Of a DNA stretch of 64,000 nucleotides, positions 45,001 to 59,486 are shown in pieces. Every line of letters starts with the position of its first letter. Within the stretch, counting starts at the first letter, position 1. The stretch lies in contig NC_087249.1 in assembly GCF_037042905.1 (NCBI RefSeq), positions 53,288,901 to 53,352,900 of the forward strand. Direction: 5' to 3'. Made by a program: the position numbers and the translations under genes. The stretch is from Lytechinus pictus (taxonomy: Eukaryota; Echinodermata; Echinoidea; Temnopleuroida; Toxopneustidae). The notes under the pieces are model-generated. The model was not told the DNA's origin. It worked only from the letters and a program-made list of their open reading frames with translations, and made no database searches.

Positions 45001-47400
45001 GGATTGATTGATTGACTGATAGATTAGTTGAATGATAGCAATGGATCGATGGTTGAGTAATGATTGGATGGATTGATAGTAGGACTGATTGATGAAGGGA
45101 TGGATTGATTGACTGATTGACTAGTTGAATGATAGCAATGGATCGATGGTTGAGTAATGACTGGATGGATTGATAGTAGGACTGATTGATGAAGGGATGG
45201 ATTGATTGACTAGTTGAATGATAGCAATGGATCGATGGTTGAGTAATGACTAGATGGATTGATAGTAGGACTGATTGATGGATTGATGAAGGGATGGATT
45301 GATTGACTGATGGACTATAGTTGAATGATAGCAATGGATCGATGGTTGAGTAATGATTGGATAGATTGATAGTAGGACTGATTGATGGATTGATGAAGGG
45401 ATGGATTGATTGACTGATTGACTAGTTGAATGATAGCAATGGATCGATGGTTGAGTAATGACTGGATGGATTGATAGTAGGACTGATTGATGAAGGGATG
45501 GATTGATTGACTAGTTGAATGATAGCAATGGATTGATGGTTGAGTAATGATTGGATAGATTGATAGTAGGACTGATTGATGGATTGATGAAGGGATGAAT
45601 TGATTGACTGATGGACTAGTTGAATGATAGCGATGGATGGATGGTTGAGTAATGGCTAGATGGATTGATAGTAGGACTGATTGATGAAGGGATGGATTGA
45701 TTGACTGATAGACTAGTTGAATGATAGCAATGGATGGATGGTTGAGTAATGACTGGATGGATAGATAGTAGGACTGATTGATGGACTAATTGATGAAGGG
45801 ATGGATTGATTGACTGATTGACTAGTGAATGATAGCAATGGATCGATGGTTGAGTAATGATTGGATAGATTGATAGTAGGACTTATTGATGGATTGATGA
45901 AGGGATGGATTGATTGACTGATTGACTAGTTGAATAATAGCAATGGATCGATGGTTGAGTAATGACTGGATGGATTGATAGTAGGACTGATTGATGGACT
46001 GATGAAGGGATGGATTGATTGACTGATGGACTAGTTGAATGATAGCGATGGATGGATGGTTGAGTAATGACTAGATGGATTGATAGTAGGACTGATTGAT
46101 GGATTGATGAAGGGATGGATTGATTGACTGATAGACTAGTTGAATGATAGCAATGGATGGATGGTTGAGTAATGACTGGATGGATAGATAGTAGGACTGA
46201 TTGATGGACTGATTGATGAAGGGATGGATTGATTGACTGATTGACTAGTTGAATGATAGCAATGGATCGATGGTTGAGTAATGATTGGATAGATTGATAG
46301 TAGGACTGATTGATGGATTGATGAAGGGATGGATTGATTGACTGATTGACTAGTTGAATGATAGCAATGGATCGATGGTTGAGTAATGACTGGATGGATT
46401 GATAGTAGGACTGATTGATGGACTGATTGATGAAGGGATGGATTGATTGACTAGTTGAATGATAGCAATGGATCGATGGTTGAGTAATGATTGGATAGAT
46501 TGATAGTAGGACTGATTGATGGATTGATGAAGGGATGGATTGATTGACTGATTGACTAGTTGAATGATAGCAATGGATCGATGGTTGAGTAATGACTGGA
46601 TGGATTGATAGTAGGACTGATTGATGGACTGATTGATGAAGGGATGGATTGATTGACTAGTTGAATGATAGCAATGGATCGATGGTTGAGTAATGATTGG
46701 ATAGATTGATAGTAGGACTGATTGATGGATTGATGAAGGGATGGATTGATTGACTGATTGACTAGTTGAATGATAGCAATGGATCGATGGTTGAGTAATG
46801 ACTGGATGGATTGATAGTAGGACTGATTGATGGATTGATGAAGGGATGGATTGATTGACAAGTTGAATGATAGCAATGGATGGATGGTTGAGTAATGATT
46901 GGATGGATTGATAGTAGGACTGATTGATGGATTGATGAAGGGATGGATTGATTGACTGATAGATTAGTTGAATGATAGCAATGGATCGATGGTTGAGTAA
47001 TGATTGGATGGATAGATAGTAGGATTGATTGATGGATGGATTGATAACTGATTAATTGATAAGAGTGATGAAGGGATGGTTTGATTGACTCGTTGAATGA
47101 TAGCAATGGATGGATGGTTGAGTAATGACTGGATAGATTGATATAGTAGGATTGATTGATTACTGATTAATTGATAAGAGTGATGAAGGGATGGTTTGAT
47201 TGACTAATTGAATGATAGCAATGGATGGATGGTTGAGTAATGATTGGATGGATAGTTGGACTGATTGATAGTAGGATTGATTGATTACTGATTAATTGAT
47301 AAGAGTGATGAAGGGATGGTTTGATTGACTAGTTGAATGATAGCATTGGATGGATGGTTTGTTAAGAGTAATGATTGAATGGAGTAGCAGTATGACCAAT
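42100..47400. repeat. Large ~100-bp-unit minisatellite with higher-order structure
   Basis: About 50 units of roughly 90-115 bp carry GATAGTAGGACTGATTGATG, GAAGGGATGGATTGATTGAC and GTTGAATGATAGCAATGGAT, and the word ATGGTTGAGTAATGA. Length variation comes from in/out copies of GATTGATG/GACTGATT blocks. A region starting near 43390 is repeated 1940 bp downstream almost without change, up to about 47015. Edges (42100-42330 and 47020-47700) decay into simpler GATGGATT repeats. No gene lies inside. Confidence 0.95.
43561..47015. repeat. 1.94-kb higher-order duplication within the minisatellite
   Basis: Sequence at 43561-45070 matches 45501-47010 base for base apart from a few differences, including the unusual variants GGACTTATTGATG (43940 and 45880) and GACTAGTGAATG (43880 and 45820). 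One visible difference is TTGAATGATAG at 43990 versus TTGAATAATAG at 45930. Confidence 0.85.
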
Positions 47401-47875
47401 TGATAGATGCATACTGATTATTTTATTGATAGATTGATATAGGAAAGGTTTCATTGGTTGATGGAGCTGACGGGTTGAATGATAGTAGAAGATGGATGGT
47501 TTGGTATTTGAATGAATAATAATTGGTAGGACTGAATGATCGATGGATTGATTAATGATTTATTTGATAAGGGATGGTGGATGGTAGACTGCTTGATAGC
47601 TAAATGTGCTGTGGAATGATTTGCGAATGAATGAGTAATGGATGTATATATTTGCCTGATTGAGTTCATGATCGCAAGATGATTTGATGTGTAGATAGAT
47701 TGGTGGGGGGTCACTACCCGCATTGAACAGCATCGGCTAGAATCACCCTGAAAAAACCCACCCTAAATGAAGATTCAAGGGCAGCTCACTAGGACAAAAT
47801 ATACACAGTGAATAATAATAAAAATATATTATTACTGATTTATTAATAATATTATTAATTAATTAAAGGACAAGT

Positions 47876-48460
47876 CCACCCCAACAATAAGTTGATTTGA
47901 ATAAATAAAGAAAAATTCAACAAGCATAACACTGAAAATTTCATTAAAATTGGATGTAAAATAAGAAAGTTATGTCATTTTAAAGTTTTGCTTAATTTCA
48001 CAAAACAATTATATGCACATCCTGGTGGGTATGCAAATGAGGAGACTGATGATGTCATCCACTCACTATTTCTTTTGTACTTTATTATATGAAATAGGGA
48101 ATATTATATTTTTCTCCTCATTGTCGAGTGAAACAACGATTAATTCCTCCCCGAACATGTGGAATGAGCATTGGTTAATACTATATAATTCAGTCAAGTT
48201 GGTCCTTATTTTCAAATCTATAAAAAATGAAATATTGTATAATTCAAACAATAAACAACAAAAGAAATAGTGAGTGAGGGACATCATCGACTGTCTCATT
48301 TGAGTTGTACATATCACTGTCTTGTGAAAAATAAGCGAAACTTAAAAGTGTAATAACTTTTTTATTTTACATCCGATTTTGATGAAATTTTCAGCGTTTT
48401 GCTAGTTTGATTTTTCTTTATTTATTCAAATCAACATTTCTCTTGGGTGGACTTGACCTT
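47876..48460. mobile_element. 600-bp palindromic MITE, copy B
   Basis: It begins AAGGACAAGTCCACCCCAAC and ends GGGTGGACTTGACCTT. It is flanked by TTA / TTAA sequence, and the interior matches copy A closely. Confidence 0.85.
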
Positions 48461-48659
48461 TAATAATGATTTACCATTTATCATTGTTATTTTCATCAAT
48501 ATTCTTATCATTATGAAAAAAGTAAACACCCTAAAAAACGAGGATTCAAGGACAGACCACTAAGACATCTTGTACACAGTATATTACTAATTCATTTATA
48601 ATAATATATCATTGATATTTATTTTCATTGTTGTGGAAGAACCAGATCCAATGTATTGA

Positions 48660-50607
48660 TAAATGCATGAGGCGGAAAATTTCATGTTCTAATGCTTTTG
48701 TACAAATGTTTCATACAACCACACATATTTTATGGAATTGAAGTTTGGGGAAGTAGCTACAGGAGCCACCTAAATATTATATTTGGCGCAGATAATGGCT
48801 ATGAGAGCAATTACATTTTCGACTTAGAACAAGCTCTAGGCCACTATTCGTCAGTCTGGGGGTATTAGATGTTTATGATTTGCATAAACTTGCAGTATCA
48901 ACATTTGTTTATGAATTACACAAGGAACATTTACCACATTCTTTACAGCAATAATTTGAGTTGTTAAATCATAGTTACAGAACTATAGGGGTAAAGAACA
49001 CAGGCGCGTAGCCAGGGGGGGGCGGTGGGGGCGGTCGCCCCCCCCAAAACGTCCCCAAAAAGAAAAAAAAAGAAGAGAAAAAAGAGAGGAGAAAAGGAAA
49101 AACGAAGGGAAGAAAGGTAGCTTTGTGGGTTTTTCTTTTTTTTATTCTTTATTTTTTTCTCAAAAGAGAAACTCCTTCACTCTTGCTCTAAATTTATATA
49201 TATGAATTTTGCTTCCGCGCTGCGCGCGGTTAAATGACAATATTGTAGTTCTCCTTTGTTTCCCTATCCCTTTCTCTAACCCTGTTTTTCGACCTCAGCT
49301 ATCTGATTCTTGCCAGTTAAAGTTAAATGTATACATTAGGGCATGGAATAAGAGTAAGGTTAGCCCGAAGTATATGAAGTTATCTTTTTTTTTTCAAATT
49401 GATCGCGCAACTTCTGGTCGGGTCGACTTCGGGCGGGTAAAATCTTCATATATCAATTTCTGCCGTCACCTCCATATAGGCCACTTCTCCCGCTTTTCAG
49501 CACGTTACTAAACAACCATAATTTGGGGGCAAACAGGTTCCTAATTTCAAAAGAGGAAGGTCTAAAATTCGTGTCATATTAAATAGAAAAAAAGTACAAT
49601 ATTTTTTAAATCAAATTCTATTAAAATTTCCCTGCACATTCATCTCCTGTCCTGTTTTGCGCCCTCAGTTTGAAATTTTGAATGACACTTAAGTTTCTTT
49701 ATCATTCAAAATTAAGCGCTTCAGGATAAATCAAAGAAATTATACATCATCCTTTTTTATAAAATTTCAATAAATCACAGAAGTTTCAACTTTTTGCGCA
49801 CTATTTTCCTTGTAATGAAGTTCAATAATCTTAGAAAATCAATTGAATTGGAGCCGATGGGGTATAGATATATGCATTTGATGAAATGTCCGCACTTTGA
49901 AATTTCAGAGTTTATTGCTCTGCACGGGGAGAAATATCTTCCTCCCGGCATATACCCTTCTTGTTTTGCGAGTTAAATATATGCACTGCCGCTAAATTGT
50001 TTGGAATCAAATGTAATCTTTCCAAGGGAAGCATTCAGTATAACTTAGGGAATACCCTTATCTCGGGACCCTTTTCTTTAGAAAAAACTTGATAAAACGC
50101 TTTAGCTTTCGCGCTTCGCGCGGGGTAAATATTATTTTAATTTCCTCAATTTTATCCCTTTTTGTGCGTTCACAATCACTTTAAAAAACAAGGTTCAAAA
50201 TCAAAATATAGTCAACTGAATTGGAGCTGATATAGGTACTAGAGACAGGAGAGACGGCTCCTTTTTATTTTAATTTAAGAAACACCGAAAGCTTCGCGCT
50301 TCGCGAGGGAGGGGGAAACTCCCCCTCCCTGCACCCACCCCCTAGGGAGCGCGCTTCGCACGCTCTGTAAGTGTTGGCACGCTTCGCGTGCATTTACCGC
50401 CCCCTCCAAAATGAAATCCTGGCTACGCGGATGAAAGAACATCCCATCCATGCTAAGACTCCCTAAATGTAACACGACACATGGCACTTTTTTCTATCTT
50501 TTGTTGGAGCGAAGTTGTGGAATAGTTTGCCCCAGAGTATTCGAGAGAAAAGAACCCTGTTTTCATTTCGTAAAAATTTGAAAAATCACTTGATTAATGA
50601 AGTTTGA
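48660..50607 (+). pseudogene. Non-LTR reverse transcriptase C-terminus, split by a hAT-like insertion
   Basis: Before the insertion, three frames give LYKCFIQPHIFYGIEVWGS, MAMRAITFST and LFVSLGVLDVYDLHKLAVST, with frameshifts between them. After the insertion, 50470-50607 gives FVGAKLWNSLPQSIREKR and FRKNLKNHLINEV, then TGA. Joined, this is the typical end of a CR1-like LINE polymerase (YGxxVWG, then LWNSLPxxIR, then FKxxLKxxLL). It lacks the catalytic core and is dead. Confidence 0.8.
49001..50433. mobile_element. 1.43-kb hAT-like element with 8-bp TSD
   Basis: AAAGAACA at 48993-49000 and at 50434-50441 is an exact 8-bp target duplication. The left end CAGGCGCGTAGCCAGG and the complement of the right end CATCCGCGTAGCCAGG match at 14 of 16 positions. 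Subterminal runs of G and C and the repeated GCTTCGCGCG/CGCTTCGCGC words (49216, 50110, 50295, 50350) are typical of such elements. No transposase frame is present, so it is nonautonomous. Confidence 0.85.
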
Positions 50608-51177
50608 TGATTAATATGAGTTTGGAATTTAAAAAATCAAAGAAAGTTGTTTTAGTAGAGTAGATTGCACTTTGATCCTTTTGGGGAACCACTTTCTCGA
50701 CTAGCACTTGTGCTAACTTTTGGTTCTCCCTTTAATAGCATTTCTTTTGGTACAAAAATCACCCATACCATTTATAATTTATGTTCATGAATACGATCAA
50801 TTTTTTATGGTGAGATTGCTTCTTGTCAGGTGAAACTGCATCAAGACAAACCACATCGGATGATGCTCTTTCGTATTATATGCTGATATCACATGCGGTA
50901 TCATTATATGCTTTTATATAGACTATGCTTATGTTATGTTATAAATTGCATTTATATGATTCATGTTATACAAACACATTCTTGTAAATATGTATTATAC
51001 ATTATATTCATTCATGTAAATATGTTAATATTGTTAATAAACTCAACTCATTAATATCCTTATCAATATTATTCTTAGTATCATTATTATTAGTAGTAGT
51101 ATTATTATCATCGTCATCATCATTATTTATTATTCATAACAGGCCCGACACGTCTGTATAACCCAAACCTCACATCA
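50608..51177. other. LINE 3' tail region and ATT microsatellite
   Basis: This is probably the untranslated tail of the LINE remnant (GGTTCTCCCTTTAATAGC, AATAAACTCAACTCATT near 51040). ATT/ATC repeats follow to about 51135. No gene. Confidence 0.4.
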
Positions 51178-51308
51178 GGGTCCCGTAACACAAAGCTTAG
51201 CAATGATCGTAGAACAAATTTAAACGATTGATTGCTTGACTAGAATGTACAATCAATCGTAAAAATCAAGCGTATGATTGATCGTTATAGCTTAGTGTTA
51301 AGGAGCCC
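51178..51308. mobile_element. 130-bp palindromic MITE
   Basis: GGGTCCCGTAACACAAAGCT at the left and the inverted AGCTTAGTGTTAAGGAGCCC at the right enclose inner palindromes with GATTGATTGC and CAATCAATCG. Confidence 0.75.
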
Positions 51309-51339
51309 AGGTCTGATTTTGCAAACCTAATTAAATTTT

Positions 51340-51495
51340 TTTTTTTAAACAAGTACACAGTCACCTTGTTACCAATGCATATAGCATTTCCATTTATTTC
51401 CAAGCAGGATAAAAGGGCATAGCTGCATGCCGCGGCCGAGGATCGAACCCGGACTTTTTATTATATAGCCAGGCGCCCAACTCGGCCACGGCACC
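51340..51495 (-). repeat. tRNA-derived SINE, second copy of the first family
   Basis: The minus strand starts GGTGCCGTGGCCGAGTTGGG, has GGGTTCGATCCTCGGC as its B box, and continues with CCCTTTTATCCTGCTTGG and a T-run tail complement. It is the same family as 579-780 but better preserved. Confidence 0.8.
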
Positions 51496-51539
51496 TCCTA
51501 AATGTTTTCCCTATGGCTTTCATAAATAGCGCCCCTCTA

Positions 51540-53311
<1,772 letters not shown>

Positions 53312-53392
53312 GTCTCTGAATTTGGTGAGTGGAGCCAACGGAGTTCAGCGGAACAGCCAACATAACAGAGACTGAAGCTTTTGGTCTAAAGT
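53312..53392. repeat. Short repeat with inverted CTTCAGTCT ends, copy 3
   Basis: GCCAACGGAGTTCAGCGGAA and ACAGAGACTGAAGCTTTTGG show the third copy of the 9552-9640 family, in the same orientation as copy 2. Confidence 0.65.
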
Positions 53393-56300
53393 TTGCCTAG
53401 CCCTATTAAAGCTGATAATGTTAGGCCTAATGTTAGTATAAAGATTTGATAATACATGTACACATGTATATATGCAAAATTACAGTTGGAGATGGAAATT
53501 AAGCACATGTGGGATTGTAGCATTTTTTTGTACGGCAATTTGTTTGGAGAAAAAAAAAACAACGTTGCCATCAGTCACTTTCAGCAGTTTGCCTGGTTGG
53601 CTAATTTGCATAATTTCTTTTGTGCAATATGCTAGCTGCAGGCACAAAGACCTAATCAGCCTTGTACTGTACATAACAAGGACATTAGGGAACAAAGGGA
53701 GACTTCTCAAGATGTGAAAGAAAGAAATAAATTCCACTCTGTAAAAGTAGTTTTCTATCCCTATCAGGCTATTTCCTGTATTTAAAAGATCCTATGCTTG
53801 AGCATAAAAATACTGTAGTTTGAAAAAGAGAAATGAAAGTTATCTTTTAGTCAAATTCTTCAATGATCAATTTATAGTGAAGGTCTACTCTACGAGTTTA
53901 CAAAAAACTTTTTCACTTGATGTGCTTGGCCAAATTATTTATAACTCGCCCCATACAAAGGTGTTTTATGCTTTTTCACCTTCATTTGGGCTCATGAAAT
54001 AATGACTGGTCAAGGGGTTACAGTGTAATAGCCACCCTACTTTTTCATTTTCAACTGGGTGAGATGTGTTTTGTTCTACATGAATTTTGCTGTTATATTT
54101 CTTTGCTGGATGCTAAATGAGCACCATATTGATCTGCAATATAGCCTAGGCCTAGATACAGTTCATATTCAGTACATTTAGTTTGTTTTACATAAATTCT
54201 CCTTTGTTATATTATTTAATACTGTAAGTCTACATGTAGTTTGTTGTATATTTCTATTGTAGTCAGTCCAAAAGATGTATTTTTACCAAAATATTACAAT
54301 GATGTATGCATTAGAGCTATACATGCTTGTTGACAGAGTATGTCATAAAATTTACTGCACCTTTATGGCCTGTTAAATGTTTGAGTATTAAAAAAAATTA
54401 ATCTTTTTCTGTTTGATTGGAACAACCAAGGAATATATAATGGGGGTTTATCATGATAAAAGGAGGGAAGATTGTCAATATTATTCAAGCTTATTGAAAA
54501 TCAGCCTCCTCTATCAGGGAAGATAATCAGGGCAAGAATGTCAAATATCTTTCAAATTGGGACCTTATGATCTGGACTTTGTTCCTTAGCTCTGATGCCA
54601 CTACAATACCCTGTTTAGATGTAAAGTAACTCCCTGATTATACCAGACCATTGATAAACAAGGAGTGACATTCCAACAAGTAGCAGGGCATTTTTTTGTA
54701 CACTGTAGTACGTCACCTCCTGGCTCCTGCTTAAGTTACATTGTACTAATTCCGGAGGTTGAGTGTACATGTAATAAGGCAAGCCACCACATATATTCAC
54801 AATTTTTTCAATAGCTTCTGGAATAAAAAAGTGTTATTTTGTATGTTTGTTTGAGGTTAAAAACAATTTCATGTCACATCCATTGGACAAAATTCATGAT
54901 TTAGCCTGCAGTATTTGTTGGTCCTACATTTAGAGGTACATGTAGGCCTACATGTACATGCATCTTGAATTATGAACTACATATATTGTCGTAGAGGGAT
55001 GTGCTGAACACTGGTTTGAATAGCTTTTTTCAAAACTTCAATCCTGGTGTAAGATATATATTGGATTTTATGGCGATAAAAACTATCAAAATACAATCAC
55101 AAGCAGTCAAAGACTGAAATGTGTGACTGTTTAACAAAATATAAAGTAAACATTATGAATAAATATTTATATACAAAACAGATTCATACAGATGCAAAAG
55201 AAATGTATCATAAAGTAGATGCCAAAAGCCATAACATAATGTCACCAATGAAGAATAGGTGGAGTAAATGATTAGGAAGAAAGAGGAGAGAGGAGTGGAA
55301 AAGGATGAGAAAAGGGAAAGAAATAGGGATAAGTCAAAAGAAAAGGGAAAGAAAGAGGTGGAAACTGGAAAGAGAATAAGAGGCAACCTAAAGAATAAAA
55401 ACTCATTATACGAGACATTTAACAATGGTTACTAAAATGTAAGTTAAGTATTAATTGAAGCGAGCACAAAAAAGGGAAAGTAGAGATGAGAATGCAGACT
55501 CCCTGTAAATCCCCTGAGATTTGTGCACAAAAATGGAGAAGAAGACCATGTATACATGTATGTACCACAAATAGAACATTGACAAATTCTTGAATAGATA
55601 GAAGTAACAGCAAACGCTTGTGTGATGCAATCATTCAATACATGTCTGCATTTAGGTTGTGAAAAAAGCCTGGTTGTAGGATTATAATACAATTTTTAAC
55701 AAGCATACATTACAAAGCATTTAGCAAGAGTTGTACTGTCACAAGTACATGTAGGCCTAAAATACATGTACATGTAGTATGTGCCTCTTTATCATCCATT
55801 GTTTTATACATGCAGTCATGCAGACAAGAGTGATCTCAAAGAATTACAGGAGGTATCTGCAGAGGATACAACATAGATCTAGGTCTACCATGTAATAGGC
55901 CTACATGTAGGCCTACTGTACTTGTAAACGTTACTTTGTATGTCTATGGCATTCAGGCATTAGGGGGAGGGTCCATAGTTTTCAAAGGTAAATATTTATG
56001 TTTTTGTCACATTGATTGCCTGTTGAATAAGTTTTAAATTTGAATGAAATGTGCAAAGTTAGACTTTTAAATTGAAAAAAAAGGATATGAAAATCTTAAC
56101 ATTGATTTGATCTACATGTACATGTACATGTAGATGGTCTACATTATTAAAGCTAAGAAGAATTCACATTACTTTGCATTGACATATTTCTTATCACATT
56201 GCTTTTTATCCATAAAATCCATAGAAGTAGGTCTACATACACTGTAACAATTTTGCTTCATTTCAGTTTTTATTGTTGGCCTATGTGAAGTCCAATAGTG

Positions 56301-57184
56301 TCAACCTGATAGGCGACTTGGCATACTTTTCAAATTACAAGCCCATAGCCTAGGCATAGACCTCCACATAGCTCTACATGCATATTTTTACGTTTTGCCT
56401 GAAGCCTCTCTTTTTCCACTAAAAATTAAAATTAGAGTCTCTCCAATTTACATTTATGTAACAATGTAAATGTGAAAGGGGTTCGGTGATGCAGTGAATT
56501 TGCAAAACTCAAAATTCTGTAATTGTCAGGGCCCCATATAGAAAGGAATGCGGTGTTTTATTTGTCCGCAAACTATGCTGCCTTGAAATAGTTTTAGGTT
56601 TCACAGTAGAATGCGTTTGGGCTATGCTCACTATCTTTGTGGTGACCAGCAAAAGGTGCAGGGGACAGGCTTTATTCACACCTGTCCAATTAGGAAAAAT
56701 ACATGATAAACAAACAGTTGTTCAGGCCCCAAAATGCATGTACATGTACAAGGCAAGCCATTAAGTTTGTCAAAATTATTTTTAAACATTTTTAATCAAA
56801 ACACACTGGTCTTTATAATTTAAAGCCACATTTTTTTTCAACAGGGGCTGAGTTATAAAATGGGCTAGAGGTACATGTAGGCCTATAATTTTTTAATTTC
56901 ATCCCTAGACTTGTCTCAGACCCATCAATTACTGATCAAGTTTCCATGGGGGAATGACTAGTCTGCAGGCACAGACCCTGATTGATAAACAAGTGGGTCA
57001 TCGTCATGTAGCTCAGATACAACTTGGTGGGTGATAGTGCCTTTTGTACACATTCATTGTAGGCTGTTTATTCAAACCACTTCCCTTGAATGTAGGGTTT
57101 GTACAGCAGACTTCATGTAGTCTGTGCCTTCAGACTCAAAATACAGTACATGTAGGCCCTACATTTACGTGTACGTTCTACATG
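53393..57184. other. Intron sequence dense in TACATGTA and AGGCCTA words
   Basis: No exon was recognised. From about 54900 onward the palindromic words TACATGTA, ACATGTACATGT and TAGGCCTA are strikingly frequent (e.g. 54941-54960, 55747-55775, 55887-55920, 56116-56130). An A-rich + strand stretch lies at 55260-55390. Confidence 0.45.
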
Positions 57185-57186
57185 TA

Positions 57187-58068
57187 GGGAAAGGCGGGGT
57201 AAGTTGAGCATAGGGGCAAGTTGAGCCACAACCCCAAGGCCAATAATGAATGAGTCAGACATTGTTGTGGTGTCGTGCATGGATGACCCATTACATAACC
57301 CTTAATCCCACCACATTGTTTTCAACTTTGAAACAAAAAATACTTTTTTAGAGGGAAAAATACGAATTTCAGCCAAAAAGGTAAAAAAGGGTGTGAAATA
57401 CATGTACATTAGTGCTTTTTACTCCCACACGTCTTTGAATATAATAAAGAAATAAGAACAATATATTCAGTCCAGGTATGGATTCTCATTCTTGTCATTG
57501 TCTTTTACATGATGGATGCATAAGAAATGTGTGGATGTGAAAATACCGCATTAAAATTGGACTGGGGTAATTTGTGCCAGCCAACATGGGGCAAGTTGAG
57601 CCACATTGGTAATTGTTATGGTAATGTATAATAATAAAACAAAAAAACCTTAAAAAGCCATTGATATGCAGGCAGAAAGGATCAAATTCACATGACAGTT
57701 CTTTTACTTTTAGAGGATGTTAGTATATATAGAGAATTAGCAAGTGAAAAGACTTTAAATAAAAAATTGACATGCTGGTTCTTCCTTCATACATTTTATA
57801 GTTTTTGTGGCTCAACTTACCCCAGAAGGTGGCACAACTTACCCCATAGATGGGGCAAGTTGAGCCATTTGACATCTTTTTTTTTCAAAGGTCACAATGA
57901 ATTTCAGTGTGGTGGTAGAAAGTTATAAATAGGTAATTATAAAAATATTTCCCAAGAATCAAATTTAAAGGCAAGGTACTGTACTTAATAATTAACTACA
58001 ATATTATTAGTCATATCAATTCTAGCGTGCAAAATGCAAAAAGTGTCACAACTTACCCCGCCTTCCCC
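57187..58068. mobile_element. 880-bp MITE with GGGGTAAGTTG termini
   Basis: The left end GGGAAAGGCGGGGTAAGTTG and right end ACTTACCCCGCCTTCCCC are inverted and flanked by TA. Internal GGGGCAAGTTGAGCC words recur at 57213, 57590 and 57851 in one orientation, and CTCAACTTACCCC at 57808 in the other. Confidence 0.8.
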
Positions 58069-58507
58069 TACCTCGAAACTCATTAGCCCATGAACAAATT
58101 TCAATGTCTTGCAGACAGTGTATGAGAGATCAGAGAGAGCAAGAAAGGCTTTTTGCTATTCCTACATAAGCTACAGTGAAGGTCCACCTGTTCATTGTAT
58201 TTGAAGCCTCAACTTAAACTCAAAAGTTTTTTTTCTTTTTCATGCTGCAAATAGTTTCCTGAAACCTTGCAAAAATTGTCCTATTACATGTATTTGAAAG
58301 TACAAAATTGACAATTGACAAAAGGCACAGTCTCTGCCAAAATTTTGAAGAATTGATAGAGCAGTTTCTTCCTAGATCTCTTGCATCCATTTTTATGTGA
58401 TATTACGTATACTAGGCCAGAGACGTAATAATATACCTGTAAAACTAAATATACTCCTCTGCACATCTCTGAATGGTCTGTACGTTGCAGCAGAAATCAT
58501 GCTGTTG

Positions 58508-58620
58508 GAAAAATAGGCCTATCCACTAGCGTACCTACATGTACGGGGGGGGGGGGGGCAGTCTGACGAGCCACAACCCATGCAAAGGACGTATCCCTGC
58601 CCCCCCTGACGAGCTTGAAG
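58508..58620. mobile_element. G-rich element fragment
   Basis: CACTAGCGTACCTACATG, then 14 Gs, then GACGAGCCACAACCCATG and CTGACGAGCTTGAAG. This is related, in inverted order, to 3660-3745. A different element follows immediately. Confidence 0.55.
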
Positions 58621-59486
58621 ACCCTTTGGTAAATGCATGGACCTATTACGAATGGACATTCAACGAATCCCCTCCTTTGACCCAAAGACCGTCGCCGCTA
58701 ATCCTTTTATAAACAGAGCGCTGGCAGCTGACACCCATCAAGCCGGTCGTAAAACACGCTCTCACTGATGGACAGCGGAAATCAATTGTACGCTGCTCCT
58801 ACCCATTGCGATGTTGTTCGTTCACTTTATCAAAAGCAACGCACAGCAGCGAACGTTAGCGCTATGAAAATGATAGCAGAAACAAGAAAACAGGCGTGCA
58901 TAAACGTATTTTTTACGTACATCGCTAACAACCGGAAATGAAATGCATTGACATCACCTTGCAGATCCGTATATCTGCGGCAAAAGAGCAGTTGAAATTT
59001 GACGAAAAAATCTGCGGAAAAACGTTAAAATTTCATCTTTTTCGGACAGTATTGATGTCGATAGTAGCGCTTACCTTCGGTCAGAAGTTGATTTTCATTT
59101 GGGCATAAAATTCCACAGGATTGATGAAATTTAACGGGATTTTTTTTTATGGACAGACGACAATCGCACATTATAGACAGCCTAAAATAATGTACTGAAA
59201 AACCGGATATGAATTGCGCATTGCATTCTAGGTAATGTAGGGACTTTCCCTATTGGCAATCGGGGCTACAACATGACCGTCTTTGGTCGAAAGAGGGCCA
59301 GTGATCGATCGGTGACGATCATCGGCCGAAAGGAGCTTGTGTAAACAATCGCCCCGGGCGGTCGTCGTAAAAACCGCGTAAAGAGAAAGTTAAGGGTTAG
59401 ACAGCAATTTTGACAGCTGGAAACAGGTGGTGGTCATAAAATGCTCTCGTTGAATGTCCATTCGTAATAGGTCCATGGTAAAGGGT
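58621..59486. mobile_element. 866-bp element with ~45-bp terminal inverted repeats
   Basis: The left end ACCCTTTGGTAAATGCATGG and GACCTATTACGAATGGACAT are matched by the inverted ATGTCCATTCGTAATAGGTC and AAAGGGT at the right end. The interior is relatively CpG-rich (AACAATCGCCCCGGGCGGTC). No ORF of note. Confidence 0.75.

Noticed and set aside
44616..47106. Minus-strand open frames of 106-170 codons (repeated LLNHRSIAIIQ)
   Set aside because: They are the translation of the minisatellite, open only because the repeat lacks stops in that frame. The protein would be a pure repeat with no start signal or splice context.
55153..55425. 90-codon Ser/Phe/Leu-rich minus-strand frame
   Set aside because: It is low-complexity sequence opposite an A/G-rich intron stretch, without motifs.
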